Part shown: piece by piece, positions 27,055-36,344 of the stretch
Layout of the letters: every line of letters starts with the position of its first letter
Position numbering within the stretch: the stretch's first letter is position 1
Source: Lacrimispora sphenoides JCM 1415
GTDB lineage: Bacteria; Bacillota; Clostridia; Lachnospirales; Lachnospiraceae
Direction of reading: 5' to 3'
NCBI RefSeq assembly: GCF_900105615.1
Contig: NZ_LT630003.1
Location: 2,294,001-2,358,000, forward strand
DNA length: 64,000 nt
Position numbers and translations under genes: made by a program
The notes under the pieces: model-generated
Seen by the model: only the letters and a program-made list of their open reading frames with translations
Told to the model about the DNA's origin: nothing
Database searches by the model: none

Positions 27055-28422
27055 TTAAAAGAATTTAGCCACATAACCCTGGATAAAGATCACCAGAACA
27101 ATGACAGGAAGAACATACGTTACATACGCCCTTGCCCATCTGGGAAAGCGGATTCCCTTTCCTTCATTGGCTTCCTTCATGAAATTCTCAAATCCCCAGC
27201 CATATCTGGAAGTACAGAAAGCCAGGTAGATCAGGCTTCCTAAGGGAAGTAAGTTATTGCTGATAATAAAGTCTTCCAAGTCCAGTACATTGCTTCCCTC
27301 GCCAAAGGGCATAAATCCGCTCCACACATTAAATCCAAGCACACAGGGCAGGGACAAAAGGATAATGGCAGCTGCATTCACCCACACCGCTTTTTTTACG
27401 GTGCATCCGGTCAAATCTGTGGCAAAAGATACGATATTCTGGAAAACTGCAATTACCGTGGAAATAGCTGCAAATGACATAAAAAGGAAGAACAGACTTC
27501 CTAGCAGTCTTCCGCCTGCCATGTTGTTAAATACGTTGGGCAGAGTCACAAAGACCAGCTTTGGCCCTTGGCCTGGCTCGATCTGAAATGCAAAGCAGGC
27601 AGGGAAAATAATAAGTCCCGCCATAAAAGCCACAAAAGTATCCAAAACAGCCACACTGATGGCTTCTCCAGCCAGCCTGTGTTCCTTGCCGATATAGCTT
27701 CCAAAGATGGCAAGAGCGCCGATTCCAATGCTTAAGGTGAAAAAAGCCTGTCCCATGGCAGCGAATATGACCTCGCCGATTCCCGCTTCCCTGATCTTGC
27801 CGAAATCAGGCTTTAAGTAAAATTCCAGTCCTGCCCTGCTGTTTTCCATGAGCACCGAATGAACGGCCAGTATGGCCATTAGGCCCAAAAGGCATAACAT
27901 CATCCATTTTGTAATCTTTTCCACACCGCCCTGAAGCCCTCTGGCACAGATAGAAAAGCAGCCGACCACCATAATGATCATAAATATCCCCATGATAACA
28001 GGATCCGCCAGCATGTTCCCAAACTCTGCGGCTACTCCTTCCGCATCAAGGCCCACAAAATCTCCTTTTGCCATCTTAAGAAAATATAAAACCATCCAAC
28101 CGGAAACCGTGGTATAAAACATCATAAGAATGTAATTTCCTGCCATTCCCAGATACTTGGCATAATGCCATTTGCTGCCCTTTGACTCCAGCACATCATA
28201 GGACAATGCAATGCTCTTCTGGCTTGCACGTCCCACGGCAAACTCCATTACCACAATAGGCAGCCCCAAAATAAGCAGAAACACCGCATAAATCAGAACA
28301 AAAGCCGCTCCTCCATATTGACCCACAATATATGGAAAACGCCAGACGTTTCCAAGGCCAATGGCACATCCCGCTGAGATCAGGATAAATCCCAGACGCG
28401 ATGAAAATTTTTCTCTTCCCAT
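27055..28422 (-). CDS. Neurotransmitter:sodium symporter (NSS) family transporter
   Basis: The 455-residue protein starts MGREKFSSRLGFILISAG and continues with CAIGLGNVWRFPYIVGQYGG, the NSS signature with the Na+ and substrate-binding unwound helix 1, followed by about eleven further hydrophobic segments. Bacterial members (LeuT, MhsT, TnaT) import amino acids with sodium. The start was moved 45 bases downstream of the longest frame, which begins with a TTG lacking a site; GAGGAGCTTAGAAAG precedes the chosen ATG, and the family begins at this point. The substrate is not predictable. It is a monocistronic unit. Confidence 0.93.
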   Translation of the reverse strand: MGREKFSSRLGFILISAGCAIGLGNVWRFPYIVGQYGGAAFVLIYAVFLLILGLPIVVMEFAVGRASQKSIALSYDVLESKGSKWHYAKYLGMAGNYILMMFYTTVSGWMVLYFLKMAKGDFVGLDAEGVAAEFGNMLADPVIMGIFMIIMVVGCFSICARGLQGGVEKITKWMMLCLLGLMAILAVHSVLMENSRAGLEFYLKPDFGKIREAGIGEVIFAAMGQAFFTLSIGIGALAIFGSYIGKEHRLAGEAISVAVLDTFVAFMAGLIIFPACFAFQIEPGQGPKLVFVTLPNVFNNMAGGRLLGSLFFLFMSFAAISTVIAVFQNIVSFATDLTGCTVKKAVWVNAAAIILLSLPCVLGFNVWSGFMPFGEGSNVLDLEDFIISNNLLPLGSLIYLAFCTSRYGWGFENFMKEANEGKGIRFPRWARAYVTYVLPVIVLVIFIQGYVAKFF

Positions 28423-28520
28423 CTTTCTAAGCTCCTCTTCAGTCACATTTTTCTGCCATATTTCCAAACAGGGCCCGCTATTCTCATATTCCGGCGGCCC
28501 CTTTTTTTGCTTGAAATGAC

Positions 28521-28556
28521 AAAAGATTCCATGCCATTATAGCATGGAATCTTTTT
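28521..28556 (-). terminator. Terminator of nrdD
   Basis: The 15-bp stem AAAAGATTCCATGC / GCATGGAATCTTTT lies 46 bases past the nrdD stop, with T residues on both strands. Confidence 0.8.
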
Positions 28557-28601
28557 ACTGACTACCATATCTTAATGATGGACTGATGGAGGGGATCTCT
28601 T

Positions 28602-30968
28602 TCAGCAGATCGTGCTTTCCGCAAACTTTCTGATTTCAGAAGCATTGGTGATCTTCTGGATCTGATCGTTCTTTATAACCACCAGAGTAGGGGCCTGCAT
28701 AATCCCAAACCTTGTGGCAAGCTCTGCATTTTCCTCTGCATCTACTACTTCATAATCCATGTTTTGTAAAAACTGTTTTGCCATCCGGCAATTCGGGCAG
28801 GTCTTAGTCGTAAAGAGATAGGTCCCGGCCGGAATCCCAGCCTTTTTCACCGATGCCTTATCCTGGACATCCAAAGCAGCTCCTTTTTTCAGTACAGAGC
28901 GGACAGGATCGTATGTTGTCCGGTTCTTGTATTCCTGGGTTTTACCCTCATTCCAGTTCTGCACCGGCCGGTAATATCCGGTGATCCGGCTGTATACCTC
29001 AGCCTTTTTTCCGCAGACCGGGCATACATTATGCTCACCGGAAAGATATCCGTGTTCCGCACAAATGGAATAGGTCGGCGACAATGTATAATAAGGCAGC
29101 TTGTAATTCTCCGCAATGGTGTGCACCAGCTTTGCCGCAGCTTCCCAGTCAGGAAGCTTCTCTCCCAGGAACGCATGGAATACGGTTCCTGAAGTATAGA
29201 GGGTCTGCAGCTCATCCTGAATATCAAGCGCGTCAAAGATATCTGCCGTATAATCCACAGGAAGGTGGGAGCTGTTGGTATAATAAGGGGTATCTCCCGG
29301 GTTTCCGGCTGTTATGATATCCGGATAATGCTTCTTGTCATGCTTTGCCAGACGGTATGTGGTGGACTCTGCCGGGGTTGCCTCCAGATTGTAGAGATCT
29401 CCGTAGATTTCCTGGTAATCGGAAAGCCTTTCCCTCATGTGATTTAACACATTCTTTGTAAACTGTCTTGTTTTTTCATTTGTCATATCCTGACCCAGCC
29501 ACTTGGCATTTAAGCCTACTTCGTTCATTCCGATCAGGCCAATGGTGGAAAAATGATTTTCAAAGCTGCCCAGATAGCGTTTCGTATAAGGATAGAGTCC
29601 CTGATTCAAAAGTTTTGTTATAACTTCCCGCTTGGTCTTTAATGACCGCGCTGAAATATCCATCATATGATCCAGGCGTTTGTAGAAATCAGCCTCATTA
29701 TAGGAAAGGTAAGCGATTCTTGGCATGTTGATGGTCACAACGCCCACGGAACCGGTGCTTTCGCCGGAGCCGAAGAATCCGCCGGTTTTTCTTCTAAGTT
29801 CTCTTAAATCAAGGCGCAAACGGCAGCACATACTCCTTACATCGCTTGGCTCCATATCGCTGTTTATATAATTTGAAAAGTAAGGGGTACCGTATTTGGA
29901 GGTCATCTCAAACAGCAGCCGGTTATTTTCAGTATTGGACCAGTCAAAATCCCTGGTAATGGAGTAAGTAGGGATGGGATACTGGAAGCCTCGCCCATTG
30001 GCGTCTCCCTCTATCATGGTTTCAATAAAGGCCTTATTGATCATATCCATCTCGGCCTTGCAGTCTTTATACTTAAAGTCCGCTTCTTCCCCGCCAATGA
30101 TTGCGTTAAGCTCTGCCATATCAGCAGGAACGGTCCAGTCCAGAGTAATATTGGAGAATGGAGCCTGAGTTCCCCAGCGGCTTGGCGTATTCACGCCATA
30201 GATAAAGGATTCAATGCATTTCTTCACTTCCCGGTAGGATAAATCATCAGCCTTTACAAAAGGAGCCAGATAAGTATCAAAAGAAGAAAAGGCCTGGGCT
30301 CCCGCCCATTCATTCTGCATGATTCCCAGGAAATTGACCATTTGGTTGCAAAGTACGGATAAATGCTTTGCAGGGGAAGAAGTGATCTTTCCCGGTATTC
30401 CGCCAAGCCCCTCAAGAAGAAGCTGCTTTAAGGACCAGCCGGCACAGTATCCGGTGAGCATGGACAAATCGTGGATATGGACATCCGCGTTCCTGTGTGC
30501 ATTAGCGATCTCCTGGTCATAAATTTCAGACAGCCAGTAATTCGCCGTAACCGCACCGGAGTTGCTTAATATCAGCCCTCCAACGGAATAGGTAACAGTG
30601 GAATTTTCTTTGACACGCCAATCCTCTACCTTTACGTAGCTGTTTACCACAGCCTTGTAATCCAGAATGGTATCCTTCATATTCCGTATCTTTTCTCTCT
30701 GCTTCCTGTATAAAATATAAGCCTTCGCCACATCGGTATATCCCGCCTGCTCAAGAACGTGTTCTACACTGTCCTGAATCTGTTCTACCGCGACCTGGCC
30801 CCCTGTCATCTTTCCCTGAAAATCAGCAGTTACCCGAAGAGACAGCAGTTCCAGTATTTCATTGTTATACTCCTTTTGAGTGGCTTTAAATGCTTTTTTA
30901 ATCGCTTCCGTGATTTTATTCAGACTGAATTCAGCACTTTCCCCATCTCTCTTTACCACCTGGATCAT
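28602..30968 (-). CDS. nrdD: Anaerobic ribonucleoside-triphosphate reductase with C-terminal thioredoxin-like domain
   Basis: Class III ribonucleotide reductase makes dNTPs by a glycyl radical. The 788-residue protein has an N-terminal ATP cone, the ten-stranded catalytic barrel, a C-terminal zinc region (CPVCG at 649-653) and the likely radical Gly664 in SRITGYYRP. After a linker the last 73 residues form a thioredoxin/glutaredoxin-like domain with CPNC at 724-727 (LFTTKTCPNCRMAK) and a cis-Pro motif (APTLVV), which could reduce the active-site cysteines in cis. No nrdG activase is adjacent. AAAGGAGTTTAGTTTT precedes the ATG, and the leader is highly structured. Confidence 0.96.
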   Translation of the reverse strand: MIQVVKRDGESAEFSLNKITEAIKKAFKATQKEYNNEILELLSLRVTADFQGKMTGGQVAVEQIQDSVEHVLEQAGYTDVAKAYILYRKQREKIRNMKDTILDYKAVVNSYVKVEDWRVKENSTVTYSVGGLILSNSGAVTANYWLSEIYDQEIANAHRNADVHIHDLSMLTGYCAGWSLKQLLLEGLGGIPGKITSSPAKHLSVLCNQMVNFLGIMQNEWAGAQAFSSFDTYLAPFVKADDLSYREVKKCIESFIYGVNTPSRWGTQAPFSNITLDWTVPADMAELNAIIGGEEADFKYKDCKAEMDMINKAFIETMIEGDANGRGFQYPIPTYSITRDFDWSNTENNRLLFEMTSKYGTPYFSNYINSDMEPSDVRSMCCRLRLDLRELRRKTGGFFGSGESTGSVGVVTINMPRIAYLSYNEADFYKRLDHMMDISARSLKTKREVITKLLNQGLYPYTKRYLGSFENHFSTIGLIGMNEVGLNAKWLGQDMTNEKTRQFTKNVLNHMRERLSDYQEIYGDLYNLEATPAESTTYRLAKHDKKHYPDIITAGNPGDTPYYTNSSHLPVDYTADIFDALDIQDELQTLYTSGTVFHAFLGEKLPDWEAAAKLVHTIAENYKLPYYTLSPTYSICAEHGYLSGEHNVCPVCGKKAEVYSRITGYYRPVQNWNEGKTQEYKNRTTYDPVRSVLKKGAALDVQDKASVKKAGIPAGTYLFTTKTCPNCRMAKQFLQNMDYEVVDAEENAELATRFGIMQAPTLVVIKNDQIQKITNASEIRKFAESTIC

Positions 30969-31211
30969 AAAACTAAACTCCTTTCCTCTGCAAAACCCCT
31001 TATGTTCCTATTTTTATCATACAGTACATTATGAAAACAAGTTTTCATAATCCGATGTACGGCAGTAAAAATACTGCCTTTTATCAGAAATCCAAAAACC
31101 GATTTCTGATTAGCAATAACATTATCGGAATAAAAAAATACTTCCGACAATCGTATGTACGGCAGTAAAAAATACTGCCTTTTTTCAGAGATCTGAAAAG
31201 CGATTTCTGAT
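30969..31211 (-). promoter_or_regulatory. nrdD leader: twice-repeated triple-hairpin structure
   Basis: The likely nrdD transcript begins near 31211 and carries six inverted repeats in two sets of the same order. Set one: TCAGAAATC-type hairpin 31185-31211, GGCAGTA hairpin 31161-31179, ATTGTCGGAA hairpin 31121-31151. Set two: 31083-31110, 31061-31078, and the palindrome ATTATGAAAA...TTTTCATAAT at 31028-31051. The first two hairpins are near identical in sequence; the third differs in sequence but keeps pairing. No known riboswitch or NrdR box is recognised. The third hairpins could instead be protein operators. Confidence 0.7.
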
Positions 31212-31217
31212 AAATAC

Positions 31218-31246
31218 ATTATAGCAGAAGAAAAGAAAAAACACAA
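31218..31246 (-). promoter_or_regulatory. Predicted nrdD promoter
   Basis: On the minus strand a perfect TATAAT (31218-31223) lies 17 bp from TTGTGT (31241-31246). The -35 falls inside the hflX terminator stem. Predicted initiation is at the first leader hairpin. Confidence 0.5.
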
Positions 31247-31290
31247 TATGTGGATTAGTTTTTTAACACTAATCCACATATTGTGTTTTT
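31236..31290 (-). terminator. Terminator of hflX, perfect 23-bp stem
   Basis: AAAAACACAATATGTGGATTAGT and its exact complement enclose an 8-nt loop; TTTTCTTTTC follows on the minus strand. It touches the hflX stop codon. Confidence 0.85.
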
Positions 31291-32561
31291 CATTCATCAA
31301 AAGCATCGGCATTGTCTGCCAGAGAGGCAAACAGCTCCGATGGCACATAGGCGTTCACCAGAATCCCGTCTTCCTGATATTCTTCCTTAAGCAGCTGTCC
31401 GTATTTGCGGATCAGCTGGATTTTCCCTGCTTCCTTATAGGAATAAACCTTTTCCAGATATACTTTCTGGTTTCTAAGAATGGTTTCTAAAAGATTTAAA
31501 AGTTCGTCAAGGCCTTCTCCGGTTTTTGCAGAGATCCTCACCTGATGATCGGAAGAAACATCCCTTAGGATCACACCGCCTTCTGCCGTGTCGATCTTAT
31601 TGAACACCGTGACCATCACCTTATCGCAAACCCCAAGCTCCCTCAAAGTTTCATACACAACATACATCTGCATGTCCATCTGGGGATTGGAGCAATCCAC
31701 CACATGAAGGATGATATCGCTGTACTTGGCTTCTTCCAGAGTACTTTTAAAGGCTTCGATCAAATGATGGGGAAGCTTTCTGATAAATCCTACCGTATCC
31801 GTTAAAAGAATCTGCTGCCCGCCCGGCAGGCTCAAATTTCTTGTGGTTGGATCCAGGGTAGCAAAGAGCTTATCCTCAGCCAGTATCCCGGCATCTGTAA
31901 GCCTGTTTAACAAGGTGGATTTCCCTGCATTGGTATAGCCTACGATGGCGGCGGTGGGAACATGGTTTTTATCCCTCTGCTGTCTGACAACTTCTCTGTG
32001 ACGCTTTACATCCTCTAAATCAGCCTTTAGCATTCCGATCCTGTCATGGATCAGACGCCGGTCCATTTCCAGCTTTTTCTCTCCTGGTCCGCGGGTTCCG
32101 ATTCCGCCTCCCAATCGGGACAAGGAGCTTCTAAGGCCCACCAGACGGGCCGACCGGTACTTAAGCTGAGCCAGCTCCACCTGGATCTTCCCTTCCCTTG
32201 TGGTGGCCCTGGAAGCAAAAATATCCAGGATCACCATGGTCCGGTCCATGATCTTTGTATCCAGGGCCTCTTCCAAATTACGAAGCTGGGCCGGAGACAG
32301 TTCATCGTCGCAGACAATTCCGGTTGCATCAAGCTCCCAGATACGATCCTTTATTTCTTCAATCTTTCCTTTTCCCAGATAAGTACCCGGATGGATACTC
32401 TCCCGGTTCTGGATTATCTTATCCACGGTAACGGCTCCTGCCGTTTTTACCAGCTCTTCCAGCTCGTCAAGGGACGCCTTTGTGTCATTCTCATCCTCGG
32501 TACTGACTGCCACCAGGATCACCCGTTCTTCTATTTCCTTTAACTCAATCAGCTCTGCCAT
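31290..32561 (-). CDS. hflX: GTPase HflX
   Basis: HflX is a GTPase that binds the 50S subunit and splits stalled or stressed ribosomes. The 423-residue protein has the N-terminal HflX domain (HPGTYLGKGKIEEI), a coiled region, and a GTPase domain with G1 GYTNAGKSTLLNRL, G3 DTVGFIRKLP and G4 NKID, plus a C-terminal extension. The ATG of MAELIELKEIEE was chosen over the TTG immediately before it. It lies 13 bases after a TPR lipoprotein gene and ends in a very strong terminator. Confidence 0.95.
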   Translation of the reverse strand: MAELIELKEIEERVILVAVSTEDENDTKASLDELEELVKTAGAVTVDKIIQNRESIHPGTYLGKGKIEEIKDRIWELDATGIVCDDELSPAQLRNLEEALDTKIMDRTMVILDIFASRATTREGKIQVELAQLKYRSARLVGLRSSLSRLGGGIGTRGPGEKKLEMDRRLIHDRIGMLKADLEDVKRHREVVRQQRDKNHVPTAAIVGYTNAGKSTLLNRLTDAGILAEDKLFATLDPTTRNLSLPGGQQILLTDTVGFIRKLPHHLIEAFKSTLEEAKYSDIILHVVDCSNPQMDMQMYVVYETLRELGVCDKVMVTVFNKIDTAEGGVILRDVSSDHQVRISAKTGEGLDELLNLLETILRNQKVYLEKVYSYKEAGKIQLIRKYGQLLKEEYQEDGILVNAYVPSELFASLADNADAFDE

Positions 32562-32574
32562 CAATCATTCCAAC

Positions 32575-33354
32575 CTATCTTGTCTTTAAAAATGTGATCT
32601 CCCGCTCCGCTTCCTCATCAGGGCCGTGAGCTGAGACATACTGCTGCATCAGATCCAGGGCTGTTTTAAATTCCCCTTTACGCTCCTCGGCAACCGCCTG
32701 ATTAAACAAAAGTTCCGGGACCTCTTTACTGTCGGTTGCTAAAAGGCCCTTCTTAAAATATTCGGCCGCTCCATCCCAATCTTCCCCGGCCATCTTACAT
32801 AAGCCCATCCGGTTATAAAGCTGTGCGCTTTCTTCCCCGTCACTAAGGGCCTCCTCATAGAGGCTCATGGCATCAGAAGCCGTTCCGGCCTTTTCCATGG
32901 CTGCTCCTGCAGCCAGCAGGGCTTTCATCCTGCCCGGTGCCTTTTTCTCTTTATCCAGTTCAGCGCTTTTCTTATAGTCCTCTATGGCGCCGTTTAAATC
33001 TCCGGCCCCTGCCCTTGAAACTGAACGCAGATTTAAATATTCCGGCCGTTCTTCATCCACCTTTATGAGTATGCCATAGGTATCTGCGGCGGAAGAATAG
33101 TCTCCTGCCAGGTATTCAGCTTCTGCCCGGTACTTTAACACATCAACATCAAACTTCCCAACTAATCCTTTGGATAATTTGATGGCCTGATCAAAGGCTT
33201 CCACGGCATTGTCATAATTGCCCTGCTTAAGAGCCTCGATTCCAGCGGTCCGGAAAGAATATTTGTAATCCTTTTTTCCGCAGCCACCTGCTGCTATGGT
33301 AACTGTCAGTGCCAGTCCAAGGATGGCAGCTGTATATCCTGTCTTTCTTCTCAT
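32575..33354 (-). CDS. TPR-repeat lipoprotein
   Basis: The 259-residue protein has a lipoprotein signal peptide with lipobox IAAGGC (Cys25), followed by tetratricopeptide repeats (for example GIEALKQGNYDNAVEAFDQA, then AEYLAGDYSSAADTYGIL and MGLCKMAGEDWDGAAEYFKK). It should be anchored to the outer face of the membrane after Lgt processing and act as a protein-binding scaffold. No further function can be assigned. It is directly upstream of hflX. Confidence 0.85.
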   Translation of the reverse strand: MRRKTGYTAAILGLALTVTIAAGGCGKKDYKYSFRTAGIEALKQGNYDNAVEAFDQAIKLSKGLVGKFDVDVLKYRAEAEYLAGDYSSAADTYGILIKVDEERPEYLNLRSVSRAGAGDLNGAIEDYKKSAELDKEKKAPGRMKALLAAGAAMEKAGTASDAMSLYEEALSDGEESAQLYNRMGLCKMAGEDWDGAAEYFKKGLLATDSKEVPELLFNQAVAEERKGEFKTALDLMQQYVSAHGPDEEAEREITFLKTR

Positions 33355-33404
33355 GCTATTATCTCCAACTTAAAGACGTTCGATTCGCCACTATCTCACC
33401 AATA

Positions 33405-33842
33405 TTATTGTTTTCCCGTGCTTCCATGTCCGCCGCGGTCCTCATGTCCCAGAAGTTCCACTTCTTCTAAACATAAAGCAGGCTGATGCTCCATAATGCG
33501 GAACTGGCAGATGCGGTCATTTACATGGATCACCGTATCCCGCAGCGCATAAGCAGGGAAAAACCACTGGTCATTGTCCCCACAGTATGTCTCATCAATG
33601 ATTCCCATGCTGTTGGTCTGAATCACGCCGTAATTTTTAAATGTGCTGCTTCTTGGAACCACATGGGCTTCAAATCCAGCCGGCAGTTCCATCGCTATCC
33701 CCAGAGGGATCAGTTTAAACTCGCCTGCCTTCATCTCCACTTCCTGTGCTGCCCGCAGATCAATCCAGTCAGATTTGCCGTCAATGTAGCGTAAACGTTC
33801 TATTTTATCCGTAAAATATTTGATTCTAATGGTTTGTGTCAC
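33405..33842 (-). CDS. dut: dUTP diphosphatase
   Basis: This trimeric dUTPase hydrolyses dUTP to dUMP, keeping uracil out of DNA. The 145-residue protein shows the family motifs in order: DLRA (1), PRSS (2), [11 protein letters not shown] (3), NDRICQFRI (4) and the C-terminal RGGHGSTG (5) that closes over the substrate. The usual phenylalanine of motif 5 (GFGSTG) is His here. Translation starts at a GTG within GTGA that overlaps the scpB stop, after AGGAGGACATAAG, so the genes are coupled. Confidence 0.93.
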   Translation of the reverse strand: MTQTIRIKYFTDKIERLRYIDGKSDWIDLRAAQEVEMKAGEFKLIPLGIAMELPAGFEAHVVPRSSTFKNYGVIQTNSMGIIDETYCGDNDQWFFPAYALRDTVIHVNDRICQFRIMEHQPALCLEEVELLGHEDRGGHGSTGKQ

Positions 33843-34510
33843 CTTATGTCCTCCTGAATGTTATCATCTTTTTTATCTTCTGCCGGAATTAAATCACCGC
33901 TTTCAGAAAGCTCCTCTTCCACTTCCATCCGTATCTCAGCTGTTACAACCGGATCGGCAACCGGAAGATTCTGAGTAGATCCAATGCCAAATCTTCTTAA
34001 AAATTCTTCTGTGGTGGCAAATAGTGCCGGACGGCCGGGAGCATCCACACGGCCCACTTCATATACCAGGTTGTATTCCACCAGCTTATTGACCGCATGA
34101 TCTGATTTAACGCCCCTGATTTTCTCTATTTCAAGCTTTGTCACAGGCTGCTTGTAAGCTATGATGGACAGCGTCTCTAAAACCACATCCGTAAGAACCT
34201 GCTTTTTAGGCGCAGATGCCACACGGATCAAGTTCTCATAATATTCAGACCGCGTGCACATCTGATAGCTGTTTTCCAGTTCAAGGATCTGCATCCCTCT
34301 TTTCCCCGTATCATAGCGCTTCATCAAACGGAGAACTACTTCCTTAGCAGTGGCCTCATCCTGTTCAATCGCTGCAGCAAGAGCCTTAAGTTCAACGGAA
34401 TTCCCCATGGTAAAGAGAACCGCCTCGATCACGGCTTCCCACACCTTTTCTTCTTTTGTGCTCTTCTTCGGCCCATCGGGCAATAGAGTATCCTTATCCA
34501 TCGATTCCAT
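33839..34510 (-). CDS. scpB: Segregation and condensation protein B
   Basis: ScpB is the winged-helix kite subunit that, with ScpA, bridges SMC heads in the chromosome condensin. The 223-residue protein has the family pattern: [17 protein letters not shown], then [19 protein letters not shown] and a second winged helix with [17 protein letters not shown] short acidic C-terminal tail follows. The start used follows GGGAGAGGAAATCG and overlaps the end of scpA by 17 bases; a longer in-frame extension lies wholly within scpA. Confidence 0.95.
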   Translation of the reverse strand: MESMDKDTLLPDGPKKSTKEEKVWEAVIEAVLFTMGNSVELKALAAAIEQDEATAKEVVLRLMKRYDTGKRGMQILELENSYQMCTRSEYYENLIRVASAPKKQVLTDVVLETLSIIAYKQPVTKLEIEKIRGVKSDHAVNKLVEYNLVYEVGRVDAPGRPALFATTEEFLRRFGIGSTQNLPVADPVVTAEIRMEVEEELSESGDLIPAEDKKDDNIQEDIR

Positions 34511-35327
34511 CGATTTCCTCTCCCTTAATTCCTTCCCCTTCATCCTGCAGTTCCGACAAATCCAGTTCCCCGTCTTCCCCTTCCGGTTCCAGGGTTTCAA
34601 TGAACATATCATCAAACAAATGCTCCTGGGTCAGCCTGATCTTGCCGATCTTCATGAGCTCCAGAAGCGCTAAAAATGTCACAACAACCAGGGTCCGGTC
34701 CGGCTGCTGCTCAAGCAGCCCGCGGAAAGAAAATTTCCTGTGCTCTCTGGCATAATCCATGACCGATTTTATCTTGTCTTCCAGGCTTATGGATTCCCTC
34801 CGGATATTGCCAAACCGGCTGCGGATAGGATCCACGCGGTCCGACTTACGTTTCGTGACCGCCCGGAAAATCTCCTGGAGTTTCGCCAGGGTAAGCCCGT
34901 CAAGGAGCTTGTCCAAATCCACCGGCGGTTCGTACTTTGCCACCTCAGGCGGAATGGAAGGGGATTTATACAGCAGACGTTCCGCTCCCACTTCCCGGTC
35001 CTTAAGCTCCAGAGACATATATTTATAATATTTGTATTCCAATAGGCGTGCCACAAGCTCGGCCCTGGGATCCTCTTCCTCGCCTTCCTCATTGGTTTCC
35101 CTGGGAAGCAGCATGCGCGCCTTTATATCAATGAGGGTCGCAGCCATGACAAGAAATTCGCTGACAATGTTTAAATCCTCTGTTTCCATATGATTTACAA
35201 AGTCCAGGTACTGCTCCGTGATCGTCGCAATGGGAATGTCGTAGATATTCACCTTATTCTTTTCGATCAAATGAAGCAGTAAATCCAGCGGCCCCTCGAA
35301 ATTATCCAGTTTATAAGAGATTCCCAT
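34494..35327 (-). CDS. scpA: Segregation and condensation protein A
   Basis: ScpA is the kleisin subunit of the SMC-ScpAB condensin. The 277-residue protein begins MGISYKLDNFEGPLDLLLHL, the diagnostic ScpA start, continues with IDIKARMLLP, and ends in a winged-helix region (FSFRGLLEQQPDRTLVVVTF) followed by an acidic tail. The ATG follows CTTGGAGGATTTT. It is the first gene of the scpA-scpB-dut unit. Confidence 0.95.
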   Translation of the reverse strand: MGISYKLDNFEGPLDLLLHLIEKNKVNIYDIPIATITEQYLDFVNHMETEDLNIVSEFLVMAATLIDIKARMLLPRETNEEGEEEDPRAELVARLLEYKYYKYMSLELKDREVGAERLLYKSPSIPPEVAKYEPPVDLDKLLDGLTLAKLQEIFRAVTKRKSDRVDPIRSRFGNIRRESISLEDKIKSVMDYAREHRKFSFRGLLEQQPDRTLVVVTFLALLELMKIGKIRLTQEHLFDDMFIETLEPEGEDGELDLSELQDEGEGIKGEEIDGIDG

Positions 35328-35411
35328 AAAATCCTCCAAGGCAGAATAAGACATGCCTTTGACCAGTATATCAAATCCTGCTTCATCTGTAAATATATGG
35401 AAGGCCCAAAA

Positions 35412-36266
35412 TCATGATTTCATTTTTAAATCCACCACTACCAGTTGAGGTTTGTTGTTTAAGCGGATATTAATGGAATGGGTTCCAAGCCCTCTGCTTA
35501 CGATCATATGCCTCCCATCTTCTGTAAACTCTCCGGCGCAGTATGGAAGGAAAAATTGATATTGAGGTGTCATGACCCCTCCAAGGTATGGGAGCCTTAT
35601 GGTTCCCCCATGAAAGTGGCCGGACAGAGTCAAATCTGCTCCCCAGCTTCTGCATGAGGAAAAATAAAGGGGAGAATGGCACAGCAGAATCTGAAACCGC
35701 TCCTTCGCTGCCTTTCCCACCTTTTGTTCAATCTCATCCTCTGTCAAATGATCCGGATGGAACTTCCGGTAAGCCCCTTTTTTTAGATCAATCCCGGTAA
35801 CAGCGATATCTTCCCCATACCATTCTGTCCGGTTATCAAGAACTTTGATTCCAAGCTTTTTTAAACTGTGCACATAAGCTTCATATGCGCCTCCGTACAC
35901 CTGGTGTTCCCAAAGCAGACGGTTCTCATGATTGCCATTGCCGCAAAAGACAGGATATTTACCTGCCAGCTTTTCCAAAAGCTCTAAGGCAGCGGCCATA
36001 TCCGCGTTCCCTTTGCTGATGATCATATCACCGCCTACCAGCACAAGATCAGGAGCCGCCTCATTAACAGCGGCCAACAGCCTTTCATTGCCGTCGCCAA
36101 ACCGGTGTTCGTGAAGATCGGAAAGGAACACAATGGTACGATCCGCTTTTATCTTAGCGCTTTCAAAAACAGTTCTCTCTATGCTAAGCTGTTCTTTTTC
36201 ATATTCGGAACGCAAATATAAGCCTGCGCCCACTGCGGCGCAAATAGCTACGGCAGCAAACCCCAT
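35412..36266 (-). CDS. Membrane-anchored metallophosphoesterase (YaeI-like)
   Basis: The 284-residue protein has an N-terminal hydrophobic anchor (FAAVAICAAVGAGLYL) and a calcineurin-type phosphoesterase domain with the motifs SDLHEHRFG, VGGDMI, GNGNHENR, LCHSPLY and LSGHFHGG that hold two metal ions. The closest known group is the YaeI/YkuE phosphodiesterases, some of which act on lipids or envelope substrates. GAAGAAGAGGAGAGATCAG precedes the ATG. It is just upstream of scpA but separated by 84 bases. Substrate unknown. Confidence 0.88.
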   Translation of the reverse strand: MGFAAVAICAAVGAGLYLRSEYEKEQLSIERTVFESAKIKADRTIVFLSDLHEHRFGDGNERLLAAVNEAAPDLVLVGGDMIISKGNADMAAALELLEKLAGKYPVFCGNGNHENRLLWEHQVYGGAYEAYVHSLKKLGIKVLDNRTEWYGEDIAVTGIDLKKGAYRKFHPDHLTEDEIEQKVGKAAKERFQILLCHSPLYFSSCRSWGADLTLSGHFHGGTIRLPYLGGVMTPQYQFFLPYCAGEFTEDGRHMIVSRGLGTHSINIRLNNKPQLVVVDLKMKS

Positions 36267-36344
36267 CTGATCTCTCCTCTTCTTCCTTCATTCTTTTTCC
36301 TGCTTTCTGTTCATCATACAATGAAGGGCCTGTCTGCGTCAAGT

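Noticed and set aside
28476..28508. A plus-strand terminator GGGCCCGC...GCGGCCCC with a T run
   Set aside because: The stem has an internal mismatch and there is no plus-strand gene before it; it lies in the leader of the NSS transporter gene and its role is unclear.
31161..31185. A plus-strand terminator or small RNA at the GGCAGTA hairpins
   Set aside because: Both hairpins are followed by T runs on the plus strand, but no plus-strand promoter or gene was found; the repeated order fits the minus-strand nrdD leader better.
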